NCBI GenBank assembly: GCA_013214575.1
Contig: JABSSD010000119.1
Location: 1-64,000 of the forward strand
Length of the DNA stretch: 64,000 nt
DNA from: Paracoccaceae bacterium
GTDB lineage: Bacteria > Pseudomonadota > Alphaproteobacteria > Rhodobacterales > Rhodobacteraceae
Direction: 5' to 3'
This document shows positions 17,678 through 25,205 of this stretch, piece after piece. Within the stretch, counting starts at the first letter, position 1, and the number at the start of each line of letters is the position of its first letter. Position numbers and translations under genes: made by a program. The notes below the pieces were generated by a model. The model was not told the DNA's origin. It made no database searches and was given only the letters and a program-made list of their open reading frames with translations.

Positions 17678-18145
17678 ATGCCAATGTTGAAAAAATTGCT
17701 GCAGGCCATTCGCCCCAAAGGCACCGTGGTGCTGCCTGACCCTGATGCCGAGCTGGCGCTGGGGGCATTGATGGTGCGGGTGGCGCAGTCCGACCGCGAA
17801 TACCAGCTTGAGGAAATCAGCCTGATCGACCGAATTCTGGCGCGGCTGTATCAGCACAACGCCATCGAGGCCGCCAAGGTGCGCGCCACCTGCGAGAAAC
17901 TGCAGGCCGCCGCCCCGGAAAGCGACACCTTTGGCCAGTTGATCCGCGAAACCACCGGCCTCGAAGAGCGCCTCGCCGCGATGGATGCTCTGTGGGAAGT
18001 GGTGCTGGCGGACAACAAAGAACACCCCGGCGAAGTCACCATCGTCGAAGAGGCCCGTATTGCCATGGGCCTGTCAGCGGCCGACAGCAAGGCCGCCCGC
18101 ACCAAGGCCAAAGCCAAAATTTCATCTCAGTCAGAGGAAAGCTGA
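17678..18145 (+). CDS. TerB-family (tellurite-resistance-like) protein, first of two
   Basis: The 155-residue all-helical cytoplasmic protein resembles the TerB/co-chaperone-like family: ALGALMVRVAQSDREYQLEEISLIDRIL (about 28-55) is the acidic metal-binding-type repeat, and ALWEVVLADNKEHPGEV (about 105) the second. The C-terminus is Lys/Ala-rich. Such proteins occur without tellurite genes and often have no known role. The stop overlaps the start of the next gene by one base (TGATG), so translation is probably coupled. Confidence 0.75.
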   Translation: MPMLKKLLQAIRPKGTVVLPDPDAELALGALMVRVAQSDREYQLEEISLIDRILARLYQHNAIEAAKVRATCEKLQAAAPESDTFGQLIRETTGLEERLAAMDALWEVVLADNKEHPGEVTIVEEARIAMGLSAADSKAARTKAKAKISSQSEES

Positions 18146-18585
18146 TGTTCAAGGACTTGCTGAATAAGCTGTTGCAACCGGTTCCCACGACGCTGGCGCC
18201 AAAAGACGCCCGCCTGGCGCTGACCGCGCTGTTGGTGCGCATTGCCCGCTCGGACCACAATTACGCCGATGTCGAACAGGATCGCATCGACCGCATAACC
18301 GCCTCCCGCTATGGGCTGGATCTGGGCGAGACAATTCTGTTGCGCGAACAGGCCGAAGCGATGGAGGCCGAAGCGCCGGACACCGTCCGCTTCACCCGTG
18401 CCATCAAGGAATCCGTCGCCTATGACGACCGCATTGGCGTGGTCGAGGCTCTGTGGCAGGTGGTGCTGGCCGACGGCCAACGCGATGACAGCGAAAATGC
18501 AATCATGCGCCTGTCCGCCAGTCTTCTGGGGGTCAGCGACATCGACAGTGCGCGGGCGCGCCAGCGGGTGGAGAAAACACTGTGA
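18145..18585 (+). CDS. TerB-family protein, second of two
   Basis: The 146-residue paralogue of the preceding gene shares the same helices (ALTALLVRIARSDHNYADVEQDRID and ALWQVVLADGQRDDSE). The pair looks like a tandem duplication that has diverged. Its start overlaps the upstream stop, and its own stop overlaps the GTG start of the PhnD-like gene, so three genes form one coupled operon. Function is unknown; the conserved acidic positions suggest divalent metal or protein binding. Confidence 0.75.
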   Translation: MFKDLLNKLLQPVPTTLAPKDARLALTALLVRIARSDHNYADVEQDRIDRITASRYGLDLGETILLREQAEAMEAEAPDTVRFTRAIKESVAYDDRIGVVEALWQVVLADGQRDDSENAIMRLSASLLGVSDIDSARARQRVEKTL

Positions 18586-19352
18586 TTGCTCATCTTGGGA
18601 TGTATGACCGCCCGGAAACGGCGGCAGCCAACGATGCTTTCTGGTCCGCCATTCAGGCCCAGTTGGGATGCGGCCCCGAGACCCTGACCCGCGGAGCCGA
18701 TTTCTGGCAGGTCTGGCGCTCGCCCGATCTGCTGCTGTCGCAGACCTGTGGCATGCCCTACCGCAGCCGCCTTTATAGCGAAGTCCAGCTGGTCGGATCA
18801 CCCGACTATGGCTTGCCGGACTGCCCGCCGGGGCACTACAACAGCGTCATCGTCGCCCGCAGATCCCAACAGGGCGCAGCACTTGCCGCGTTTGACGGAC
18901 AGCGCTTCGCCTATAATGAGGCCCAGTCTCAATCCGGTTGGGCGGCGCCAATCACCCATCTTCGCGCCCGTCATCTGATGCCCGGAGAGCTGCTGGAAAG
19001 CGGCGGCCATCGGGCCTCGGCGCGGGCGGTGGCGGACGGGCGGGCGGATTTTGCCGCTCTGGATGCGCTCAGTTGGCTGATGATGCAGCGCTATGACCGT
19101 TTTGCCGCCGATCTGGTTGCGATTGAGCGGACAGATCCAACCCCGGCACTGCCCTATATCACCGCCATGGGCCAGGATCCAAAACCGCTATTTCTGGCCA
19201 TCAAGACCGCCATTTCAGACCTGTCGAAAGACCATAGGGAAACCCTGCAGCTGAATGACCTGCTGGCAATCCCGGCTGCCGATTACCTTGCGGTGCCAAC
19301 ACCTTTGGGCCCGGCTCTGATGGTGCATCAGGGTCGCGATCCTGATTTGTGA
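18582..19352 (+). CDS. PhnD-like substrate-binding-fold protein without signal peptide
   Basis: The 256-residue protein resembles phosphate/phosphonate ABC-transporter binding proteins of the PhnD/SsuA type, with SQTCGMPYR (about 47), GHYNSVIVAR and the FAYNEAQSQSG hinge motif (about 109). It has no signal peptide or lipobox from the GTG start at 18582, and no transporter genes of the Phn type are near. It is therefore probably cytoplasmic or exported by another route, and works with the TerB pair to which it is translationally coupled. ATG at 18600 is an alternative start. Confidence 0.7.
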   Translation: MIAHLGMYDRPETAAANDAFWSAIQAQLGCGPETLTRGADFWQVWRSPDLLLSQTCGMPYRSRLYSEVQLVGSPDYGLPDCPPGHYNSVIVARRSQQGAALAAFDGQRFAYNEAQSQSGWAAPITHLRARHLMPGELLESGGHRASARAVADGRADFAALDALSWLMMQRYDRFAADLVAIERTDPTPALPYITAMGQDPKPLFLAIKTAISDLSKDHRETLQLNDLLAIPAADYLAVPTPLGPALMVHQGRDPDL

Positions 19353-19412
19353 CCCTTTGCGGTCCCTCAGGACATCGCCGCCGCCGCGCCGACAAAGCGG
19401 CCGCTGCTGTTT

Positions 19413-19428
19413 TGGCACGCCACTTGCA
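19413..19428 (+). promoter_or_regulatory. Sigma-54 promoter upstream of the ABC-transporter/gamma-glutamylation cluster
   Basis: TGGCACGCCACTTGCA matches the sigma-54 consensus TGGCACR-N4-TTGCW at every defined position, with correct -24/-12 spacing. It lies 213 bases before the ABC ATPase start. A palindrome CTGATG-GTG-CATCAG at 19317-19331, about 80 bases upstream, could be part of an enhancer-binding site, but it is inside the preceding coding sequence and that is speculative. Nitrogen control through NtrC would fit the gene content. Confidence 0.75.
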
Positions 19429-19640
19429 GCCCAGCTCACCTTGCCAGTTCGGCCACAGTTGCCCCGTCCAAGTGACACCCGCATGATTTATGATGGATCG
19501 GCGCCGTGAACCTCCAGCCTGGGCTTCCATTCCGGCACATTTGACCGACAAAACGCCCAATTACCCCTAGGTTTTTCCGTATTGCACATTGCAATAGCGC
19601 TAAAATTAGGTCCAATACTAACGCCACACAACAGTACCGG

Positions 19641-20426
19641 ATGATAATGACCTTGACTGATACACCCCCTGTTTTGGAAATTCGCGGCCTGCATAAATCT
19701 TATGGCGAACTAGAGGTCATCAAGGGTGTCGATATCACCGCCCATCGTGGCGACGTGGTATCCCTGATCGGGTCGTCCGGCTCTGGTAAATCCACCTTAT
19801 TGCGCTGTTGCAACCTGCTGGAAGACAGTCAGGAGGGCGAGATCCTGTTCAAAGGCGAGCCGATCTCCTGGACCGGCCAAGGCCTGGCCCGTCGCCCCTC
19901 GGCCCCCAAGCAGGTGCTGCGCATCCGGACCAATCTGTCCATGGTGTTCCAGCAGTTCAACCTGTGGGCCCATATGACCATCCTGCAAAACGTGATGGAG
20001 GCCCCGGTCACCGTGCTGGGCCGTGACAGGGCCGTCGCCGAGGCCGACGCCCGGCGCTATCTGGACAAGGTCGGAATTGGCGAAAAATGCGATGCCTTCC
20101 CGGCGCAACTCTCCGGCGGCCAGCAGCAGCGTGCGGCAATTGCCCGCGCCCTCTGCATGGAACCCGAGGCGCTGCTGTTCGATGAACCCACCTCAGCCCT
20201 TGACCCCGAGCTGGAGCAGGAGGTGGTCAAAGTGATCAAGGACCTCGCGGCTGAAGGCCGCACCATGCTGCTGGTCACCCATGATATGAAACTGGCGGCC
20301 GATGTCTCCGACTTTGTTGTGTTCCTGCACCAGGGTCTGATCGAGGAACAGGGCACCCCGGACGAGGTCTTTGGCAATACCCAATCGGAACGATTGCGCG
20401 GATTTCTGTCCGCCACCCGCCACTAA
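19641..20426 (+). CDS. Polar amino-acid-type ABC transporter ATP-binding protein
   Basis: The 261-residue ATPase has Walker A GSSGSGKST (about 45), a Q-loop VFQQFNLWAH, signature LSGGQQQR (about 156), Walker B LLFDEPTSALDPE and an H-loop VTHD. It is closest in pattern to the HisP/GlnQ group, which powers import of polar amino acids and small amines. It is the first gene after a consensus sigma-54 promoter, followed by its binding protein and two permeases. The cargo may be an amine or glutamylated compound, judging from the metabolic genes downstream. Confidence 0.92.
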   Translation: MIMTLTDTPPVLEIRGLHKSYGELEVIKGVDITAHRGDVVSLIGSSGSGKSTLLRCCNLLEDSQEGEILFKGEPISWTGQGLARRPSAPKQVLRIRTNLSMVFQQFNLWAHMTILQNVMEAPVTVLGRDRAVAEADARRYLDKVGIGEKCDAFPAQLSGGQQQRAAIARALCMEPEALLFDEPTSALDPELEQEVVKVIKDLAAEGRTMLLVTHDMKLAADVSDFVVFLHQGLIEEQGTPDEVFGNTQSERLRGFLSATRH

Positions 20427-20469
20427 AACAATCAAACTAAAATAATCAAAAAAACATGGGAGTAATCTA

Positions 20470-21180
20470 ATGAAGTCATTGTTCTTGGGCACCGCTGTGC
20501 TGGCCCTTAGCGCCAGCTTTGCACTTGCTGAAACCGTCCGTCTGGGCACCGAGGGCGCCTACCCTCCCTATAACTTCATCAACGACGCTGGCGAAATTGA
20601 CGGCTTTGAGCGCGAGCTGGGCGATGAACTGTGCAAACGCGCCGAGCTGACCTGTACCTGGGTCACCAACGACTGGGATTCGATCATCCCGAACCTGGTT
20701 TCCGGCAACTACGATGCCATCATCGCTGGCATGTCGATCACTGATGAACGTGAGGAAGTTGTCGACTTTACTCAGGGCTATACCCCACCTTCACCATCGG
20801 CCTATGCAGCGCTGTCTGCTGACGTTGACCTGAAGGGCGGCATTATTGCGGCACAAACCGCCACGATCCAGTCCAACCACGTGGTTGATACCGGCGCCAC
20901 TCTGGTGGAATACCCCACCCCGGACGAGACCATCGCAGCGGTCCAAGCGGGTGAAGCCGACGCCGTCATCGCAGACAAGGACTATCTGGAGCCGGTGGTC
21001 GAAGCCACGGACCTGATTTTTGTCGGCGAAGATGTTGCACTGGGCGGCGGCATCGGCATGGCCTTCCGCGAAAGCGACAGCGAAATGCGCGCCAAGTTCG
21101 ATGCAGCTATTACGTCAATGAAAGAAGATGGCACGCTGAACACTCTCATTGCCAAGTGGGAAGTTGGCGGCACCTGGTAA
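20470..21180 (+). CDS. Periplasmic amino-acid/amine-binding protein of the ABC transporter
   Basis: The 236-residue protein starts with a signal peptide (about 1-20, cut after FALA) and continues as a family-3 solute-binding protein: VRLGTEGAYPPYNFI (about 23), DWDSIIPNLVSGNYDAIIAGMSIT (about 75-98) and the EDGTLNTLIAKW tail. It delivers the substrate to the two permeases downstream. GGGAG lies ahead of the start. The ligand cannot be read from sequence. Confidence 0.92.
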   Translation: MKSLFLGTAVLALSASFALAETVRLGTEGAYPPYNFINDAGEIDGFERELGDELCKRAELTCTWVTNDWDSIIPNLVSGNYDAIIAGMSITDEREEVVDFTQGYTPPSPSAYAALSADVDLKGGIIAAQTATIQSNHVVDTGATLVEYPTPDETIAAVQAGEADAVIADKDYLEPVVEATDLIFVGEDVALGGGIGMAFRESDSEMRAKFDAAITSMKEDGTLNTLIAKWEVGGTW

Positions 21181-21205
21181 GCCGTCACCTGAACCAACTG
21201 GCTCA

Positions 21206-21236
21206 GTGCAAAGGGGGGCAATGCTTCCCTTTGCAC
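21206..21236 (+). other. Stem-loop between binding-protein and permease genes
   Basis: GTGCAAAGGG and CCCTTTGCAC form a 10-bp stem, 26 bases after the binding-protein stop. Such intra-operon hairpins often protect the upstream message and reduce read-through, giving more binding protein than permease. Confidence 0.65.
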
Positions 21237-21272
21237 CAAAATTTCAATTCAATCTAGACGACGAGGTCTGCC

Positions 21273-22154
21273 ATTTTTTCCTATTGTTCTGACCCCGCAG
21301 TATTGGAAGGTTTCCAATGGCTGTCGTGTTACCTGACCACAGGGAAACATGTTTCGTTCTATCTTTCTTTTGGAACGGTCCTTCTGTTGCTGGCGGTCAC
21401 CGCCCCCGCTGCGATGCTGTTTGGATTTGGTGGCGCCATGGCCGCCCGCGGCCGCATCGCGCCGCTGCGCTGGCTGGGCAAAGCCTATATCGCCCTGGTG
21501 CGCGGGGTGCCGGATATCGCCTTTTTCCTGTTCTTCGTGATCGCACTGGATCAGGGCATTGAATGGCTGCGCCACCAGGTGAAATGCCCCGACTGGGATC
21601 AACCGATCCGCCAGGGCAGCGATTTTGTTGTCTGCTCTGCCGCCAAAATGCCGCTGGGCACCTCGCCGCAATGGATGCATGAAACATATGGGTTCACCCT
21701 GGCGGTGCTGACCTTTGCCATCGTATTTGGCGCCTTTGCCGCCAATGTGCTGTTTGGCGCCATGCGCGCCGTGCCCCACGGGCAGATCGAAACAGCCGAG
21801 GCCTATGGCATGACCCATCGGCAGACCTTCTGGCGCATTCTGGTGCCGCAGATGTGGATCTATGCGCTGCCTGGACTGTCCAACCTGTGGATGGTGCTGA
21901 TCAAGGCGACGCCGCTGCTGTTCCTGCTGGGCGTCGAAGACATTGTTTATTGGGCCCGCGAGCTGGGGGGAAGCAAAACCCCCAAGTTCACCGCCTATCC
22001 GCATGGTGACTGGCGCATGTGGTATTTCCTCGGCTTGCTGGTGTTCTATCTCGCCTTCACCAAGGTTTCCGAGGTGTTTCTTGATCGGCTGACGGCCCGG
22101 CTGTCGCATGGCCAGGCCACCGTCGGTGGCACCGCGCAAAGGAAAACGTCATGA
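21273..22154 (+). CDS. ABC transporter permease 1, possible ATT start
   Basis: This polar amino-acid-type permease has several transmembrane helices and the EAA-type loop AEAYGMTHRQTFWRILVPQMW (about 175 onward). The first standard start in frame is TTG at 21303, which has no ribosome site. The frame is open back to 21258, and an ATT at 21273 lies six bases after GAGG; starting there adds ten residues ending SDPAV. I therefore place the start at ATT, with the TTG as fallback (283 residues). The stop overlaps the ATG of the next permease. Confidence 0.85.
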   Translation: MFSYCSDPAVLEGFQWLSCYLTTGKHVSFYLSFGTVLLLLAVTAPAAMLFGFGGAMAARGRIAPLRWLGKAYIALVRGVPDIAFFLFFVIALDQGIEWLRHQVKCPDWDQPIRQGSDFVVCSAAKMPLGTSPQWMHETYGFTLAVLTFAIVFGAFAANVLFGAMRAVPHGQIETAEAYGMTHRQTFWRILVPQMWIYALPGLSNLWMVLIKATPLLFLLGVEDIVYWARELGGSKTPKFTAYPHGDWRMWYFLGLLVFYLAFTKVSEVFLDRLTARLSHGQATVGGTAQRKTS

Positions 22155-22957
22155 GCTGTCTTCAGACCCTGCAGGACTATGGGCTGCGATCGCTGGGGAT
22201 TGGAGAACGGCTGCTGCCGCGCAGTGACTTTACCCTCTGTGAACAGTTCGTTCTGATTGGCTCCGGGCTGATCTGGAATGTCTACTTTGGTCTTCTGGCG
22301 GTTACCGCCGGCTTTTTCTTTGCCACCGCATTGGCCATCGCCAAGAGCACGCAGAACCCGGTCTATCGCAAGCCGGCCGAATGGTTCATCTTCCTGTTCC
22401 GCGGCTCGCCTCTGTTCATCCAGTTCTTTTTTGCCTATTTCCTGTTCCTGCAGTTGAAAACCGTCAATCCGTTTTTTTCCCCGCTGACCTCAGCCTGGCT
22501 GGGAGCGCTGCTGGTGCTGTTTCTCAATACCTCGGCCTATAGCGCTGAAATCTTTTATGGCGCCCTGCGCTCGATCCCCAAGGGTGACATCGACGCGGCG
22601 GATGCCTATGGTATGACCGGCTGGTCCAGGTTCCGCCGGATCACCTGGCCCACCATGTTGCGGCTGGCCTGGCCGGCCTATACCAACGAAGCGATCTTTA
22701 TGTTCCATGCCACCACCCTGGTCTATTTTTCGGGCTTCCCAACATGGCAGCAGAAGGGGGACGCGCTGTATTATGCCAACTACTTCGCCGACAAAACCTT
22801 CAACCCCTTTGTTCCATACCCGATCCTGGCTTTCTATTTCATCCTGCTTACGCTGGTGATTATCGGCGTCTATGGCCAGGTCAACAAACGGTTGAACCGC
22901 CACTTGCCGCAGGCCAACCGGGCCAAGCTGAAGCTGCGGATGAACCTGATCCGCTAA
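22151..22957 (+). CDS. ABC transporter permease 2
   Basis: The 268-residue membrane protein pairs with the preceding permease. It has the inner-membrane transport signature with the EAA-type loop DAADAYGMTGWSRFRRITWP (about 147-166), and FRGSPLFIQFFFAY (about 84) is typical of HisM/GlnP-like subunits. The ATGA overlap with permease 1 implies coupled translation at a 1:1 ratio. It closes the transporter module. Confidence 0.92.
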   Translation: MSCLQTLQDYGLRSLGIGERLLPRSDFTLCEQFVLIGSGLIWNVYFGLLAVTAGFFFATALAIAKSTQNPVYRKPAEWFIFLFRGSPLFIQFFFAYFLFLQLKTVNPFFSPLTSAWLGALLVLFLNTSAYSAEIFYGALRSIPKGDIDAADAYGMTGWSRFRRITWPTMLRLAWPAYTNEAIFMFHATTLVYFSGFPTWQQKGDALYYANYFADKTFNPFVPYPILAFYFILLTLVIIGVYGQVNKRLNRHLPQANRAKLKLRMNLIR

Positions 22958-22998
22958 GCTGGCGAAAGTTTAACCGGTGGCCTGGTTGGGGCGCCGGT

Positions 22999-23027
22999 GG
23001 ATTTGAGTATTTTTAGCAAAAAGAAGC
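22999..23027 (+). repeat. AT-rich 3' motif, variant I (copy e)
   Basis: GAGTATTTTTAGCAAAAAGA lies about 42 bases after the permease stop, in the same orientation. Confidence 0.65.
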
Positions 23028-23074
23028 TCGGGGTGGGGTGGATTGCCGCGGATGACATGGGCTCAGATCAAACT

Positions 23075-23084
23075 TTTGATCAAA
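23075..23084. promoter_or_regulatory. TTTGATCAAA palindrome upstream of the first ligase gene
   Basis: A 10-base perfect palindrome lies 61 bases before the glutamine-synthetase-like gene at 23145, with an extra GATCAAA half-repeat just upstream (23066-23072). The same core is found before the amidotransferase gene at 24525. Confidence 0.5.
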
Positions 23085-23144
23085 TTATCTTGGCGTCGCG
23101 GGCCGCCTGCGCTAAACCCCATGCAAGCATCAAAGGAGCCCACC

Positions 23145-24464
23145 ATGGATCTGCCCAAACTCAGCACAATCCGAATTGCAGCCTGTGATCTAAACGGTCA
23201 GATGCGCGGCAAGCGCATGCCTGCTGGGGCCGCCGCCAAGTTGAAAGATGGCGGCGCGCGGCTGCCGCTGTCGGCACTAAATCTGGATTTGTGGGGCAGT
23301 GACATCGACAACAGCCCGCTGGTGTTTGAGTCCGGAGACGCCGACGGCATTCTGCTGCCCACCAACCGGGATGCGGTGCCGATGCCCTGGCTTGCCACCC
23401 CAACGGCGCTGGTGCCGATGACCCTGTACCTGGAGGATGGAAGCGCCTTTCTGGGCGATCCCCGGCAGGTGTTGGAAACCGTTCTGGCACGCTTTAGTGA
23501 CCGCGGATGGACGGTGATTGCCGCAACGGAGATGGAATTCAATCTGGTGGATGCCAGTGGCGCCCAGCCGCAGCCGCCGAAAAATCCGCTGACGGGGCGA
23601 GTTCTGGACAGTCATGCCATTGTGTCGCTGGCGGAACTGGACGCGTTTGATGCCTTCTTTACCGATCTGTATGACGCCGCGGCGGCGATGGATATTCCGG
23701 CCCAGACCGCGATCTCCGAAGGGGGCCTGGGCCAGTTCGAAATTAACCTGAACCATCAGGATGCGCTGCGCGCCGCCGATGATGCCTGGCTGTTCAAAAC
23801 CATGGTCAAGGGCATGGCCCGCAGGCACGGGTTTGCCGCAACCTTCATGGCCAAACCCTATGCCGAAGAGGCCGGCAACGGCATGCATGTGCATTTTTCA
23901 GTGGTCGATCAGCACGGCACCAACCTGTTTGACGATGACAGCGCGACGGGATCACATCTGCTGCAGCAGGCGGTGGCGGGCTGTCTTGCGGCGATGCCCG
24001 GCAGCACCCTGATTTTTGCGCCCCATGGAAACTCGTATCAACGGCTGGTGCCCGGCGCCCATGCCCCGACCGGCGCCGCATGGGGCTATGAAAACCGCAC
24101 CACCGCCATTCGCATTCCCGGCGGCAGTCCCAAGGCGCGGCGGATCGAGCACCGGGTTGCCGGCGGTGACGTCAACCCTTATCTGATGCTGGCCACGGTT
24201 CTGGGCGCGGCGATGGTGGGAATTGAGGACCAGATGTCGCCTCCGGCACCGATCCCTGGCAATGCCTATGCGGTTCCAGACCTGCCGCAACTGGCCGCCA
24301 ACTGGGGCGCCGCCATCGATGCCTTTGAGACCGACCCGCTGATCGCCCGGATCCTGCCGCCCCTGTTGATCCAGAACCTGGTGATGACCAAGCGGCAGGA
24401 GCTGGCGCGGTTTGCGCAGCAGCCCTCTGACACCCATTGGTTGACGTTGCTGGAAACAATCTGA
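23145..24464 (+). CDS. Glutamine-synthetase-like gamma-glutamyl-amide ligase 1
   Basis: The 439-residue protein has the glutamine synthetase fold, with metal-binding TEMEFNL (about 128), GLGQFEINL (about 197) and NGMHVHFS (about 247), and the arginine-rich substrate loop WGYENRTTAIRIPG (about 316). It lacks the adenylylation-loop pattern of housekeeping GlnA. In this context it should ligate glutamate to an amine using ATP, as PuuA does with putrescine; other amines are possible. AAGGAG precedes the start at 23145. A TTTGATCAAA palindrome lies upstream. Confidence 0.87.
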   Translation: MDLPKLSTIRIAACDLNGQMRGKRMPAGAAAKLKDGGARLPLSALNLDLWGSDIDNSPLVFESGDADGILLPTNRDAVPMPWLATPTALVPMTLYLEDGSAFLGDPRQVLETVLARFSDRGWTVIAATEMEFNLVDASGAQPQPPKNPLTGRVLDSHAIVSLAELDAFDAFFTDLYDAAAAMDIPAQTAISEGGLGQFEINLNHQDALRAADDAWLFKTMVKGMARRHGFAATFMAKPYAEEAGNGMHVHFSVVDQHGTNLFDDDSATGSHLLQQAVAGCLAAMPGSTLIFAPHGNSYQRLVPGAHAPTGAAWGYENRTTAIRIPGGSPKARRIEHRVAGGDVNPYLMLATVLGAAMVGIEDQMSPPAPIPGNAYAVPDLPQLAANWGAAIDAFETDPLIARILPPLLIQNLVMTKRQELARFAQQPSDTHWLTLLETI

Positions 24465-24498
24465 CACCTCTTGTCGTGCCTTCAAGCCTCGGCTAGGC

Positions 24499-24516
24499 TA
24501 AATTTGATCAAATTTA
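24499..24516. promoter_or_regulatory. TAAATTTGATCAAATTTA palindrome before the amidotransferase
   Basis: An 18-base perfect palindrome ends nine bases before the ATG at 24525. It shares TTTGATCAAA with the site at 23075-23084. Its position would overlap the promoter or the ribosome site, which suits a repressor operator. Confidence 0.65.
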
Positions 24517-24524
24517 GGTGACCC

Positions 24525-25205
24525 ATGAAAATCGGAATTCTTCAAACCGGCCACGCGCCGGACGCGCTGGTAGAGACCTCTGGCAACTATGACCAGATGT
24601 TTCGCACTCTGCTGGGCGGTCAGGGCTTTGAGTTTGAGACCTATTCGGTGCTGGACGGCCAGTTTCCCAGCGGTGCCGATGCGGCGGATGGCTGGTTGAT
24701 TACCGGCTCAAAGTTCGGCGTCTACGAGGATCATGCCTGGATCCCTCTGCTGGAGGATCTGGTGCGGGCGATCGACGCCTTGGGCCTGCCGCTGATCGGC
24801 ATTTGCTTTGGCCATCAGATCATTGCTCAGGCCCTTGGCGGTCGGGTCGAGAAATTTACCGGCGGCTGGGCTGTGGGCCGGGTCGAATATCAACAGGACG
24901 GCCAGTTGCTGGCGCTGAATGCCTGGCATCAGGATCAGGTCACCAAACGCCCCGAGGGCGCCCGTGTTGTGGCAGGCAATGATTTCTGTGCCAATGGTAT
25001 CCTGGCCTATGGCGACACCATCTGGACGCTGCAGCCTCACCCTGAGTTCAGCACGGAATTTATTGCGGCGCTGATCGAGAAACGGGGCCGTGGCGTTGTC
25101 CCCGATGCCATTCTTGACGCCGCAAGCAACGGCTTGGACCAGCCACTCGATGCAGCCAATATCGCGACCTTCATGGCAGATTTTCTTAAGAAAGAGAGGG
25201 CGTAA
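24525..25205 (+). CDS. Class I glutamine amidotransferase-type hydrolase
   Basis: The 226-residue protein has a complete class I amidotransferase triad: Cys94 in GICFGHQ, His172 and Glu174 in QPHPEF. No synthetase domain is attached. In a gamma-glutamyl pathway such a protein would remove the glutamyl group from the oxidised product, the role of PuuD. Sequence features are closer to the free-standing GMP-synthase-like group than to PuuD, so the exact substrate is open. Its stop overlaps the ATG of the second ligase by one base. Confidence 0.82.
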   Translation: MKIGILQTGHAPDALVETSGNYDQMFRTLLGGQGFEFETYSVLDGQFPSGADAADGWLITGSKFGVYEDHAWIPLLEDLVRAIDALGLPLIGICFGHQIIAQALGGRVEKFTGGWAVGRVEYQQDGQLLALNAWHQDQVTKRPEGARVVAGNDFCANGILAYGDTIWTLQPHPEFSTEFIAALIEKRGRGVVPDAILDAASNGLDQPLDAANIATFMADFLKKERA

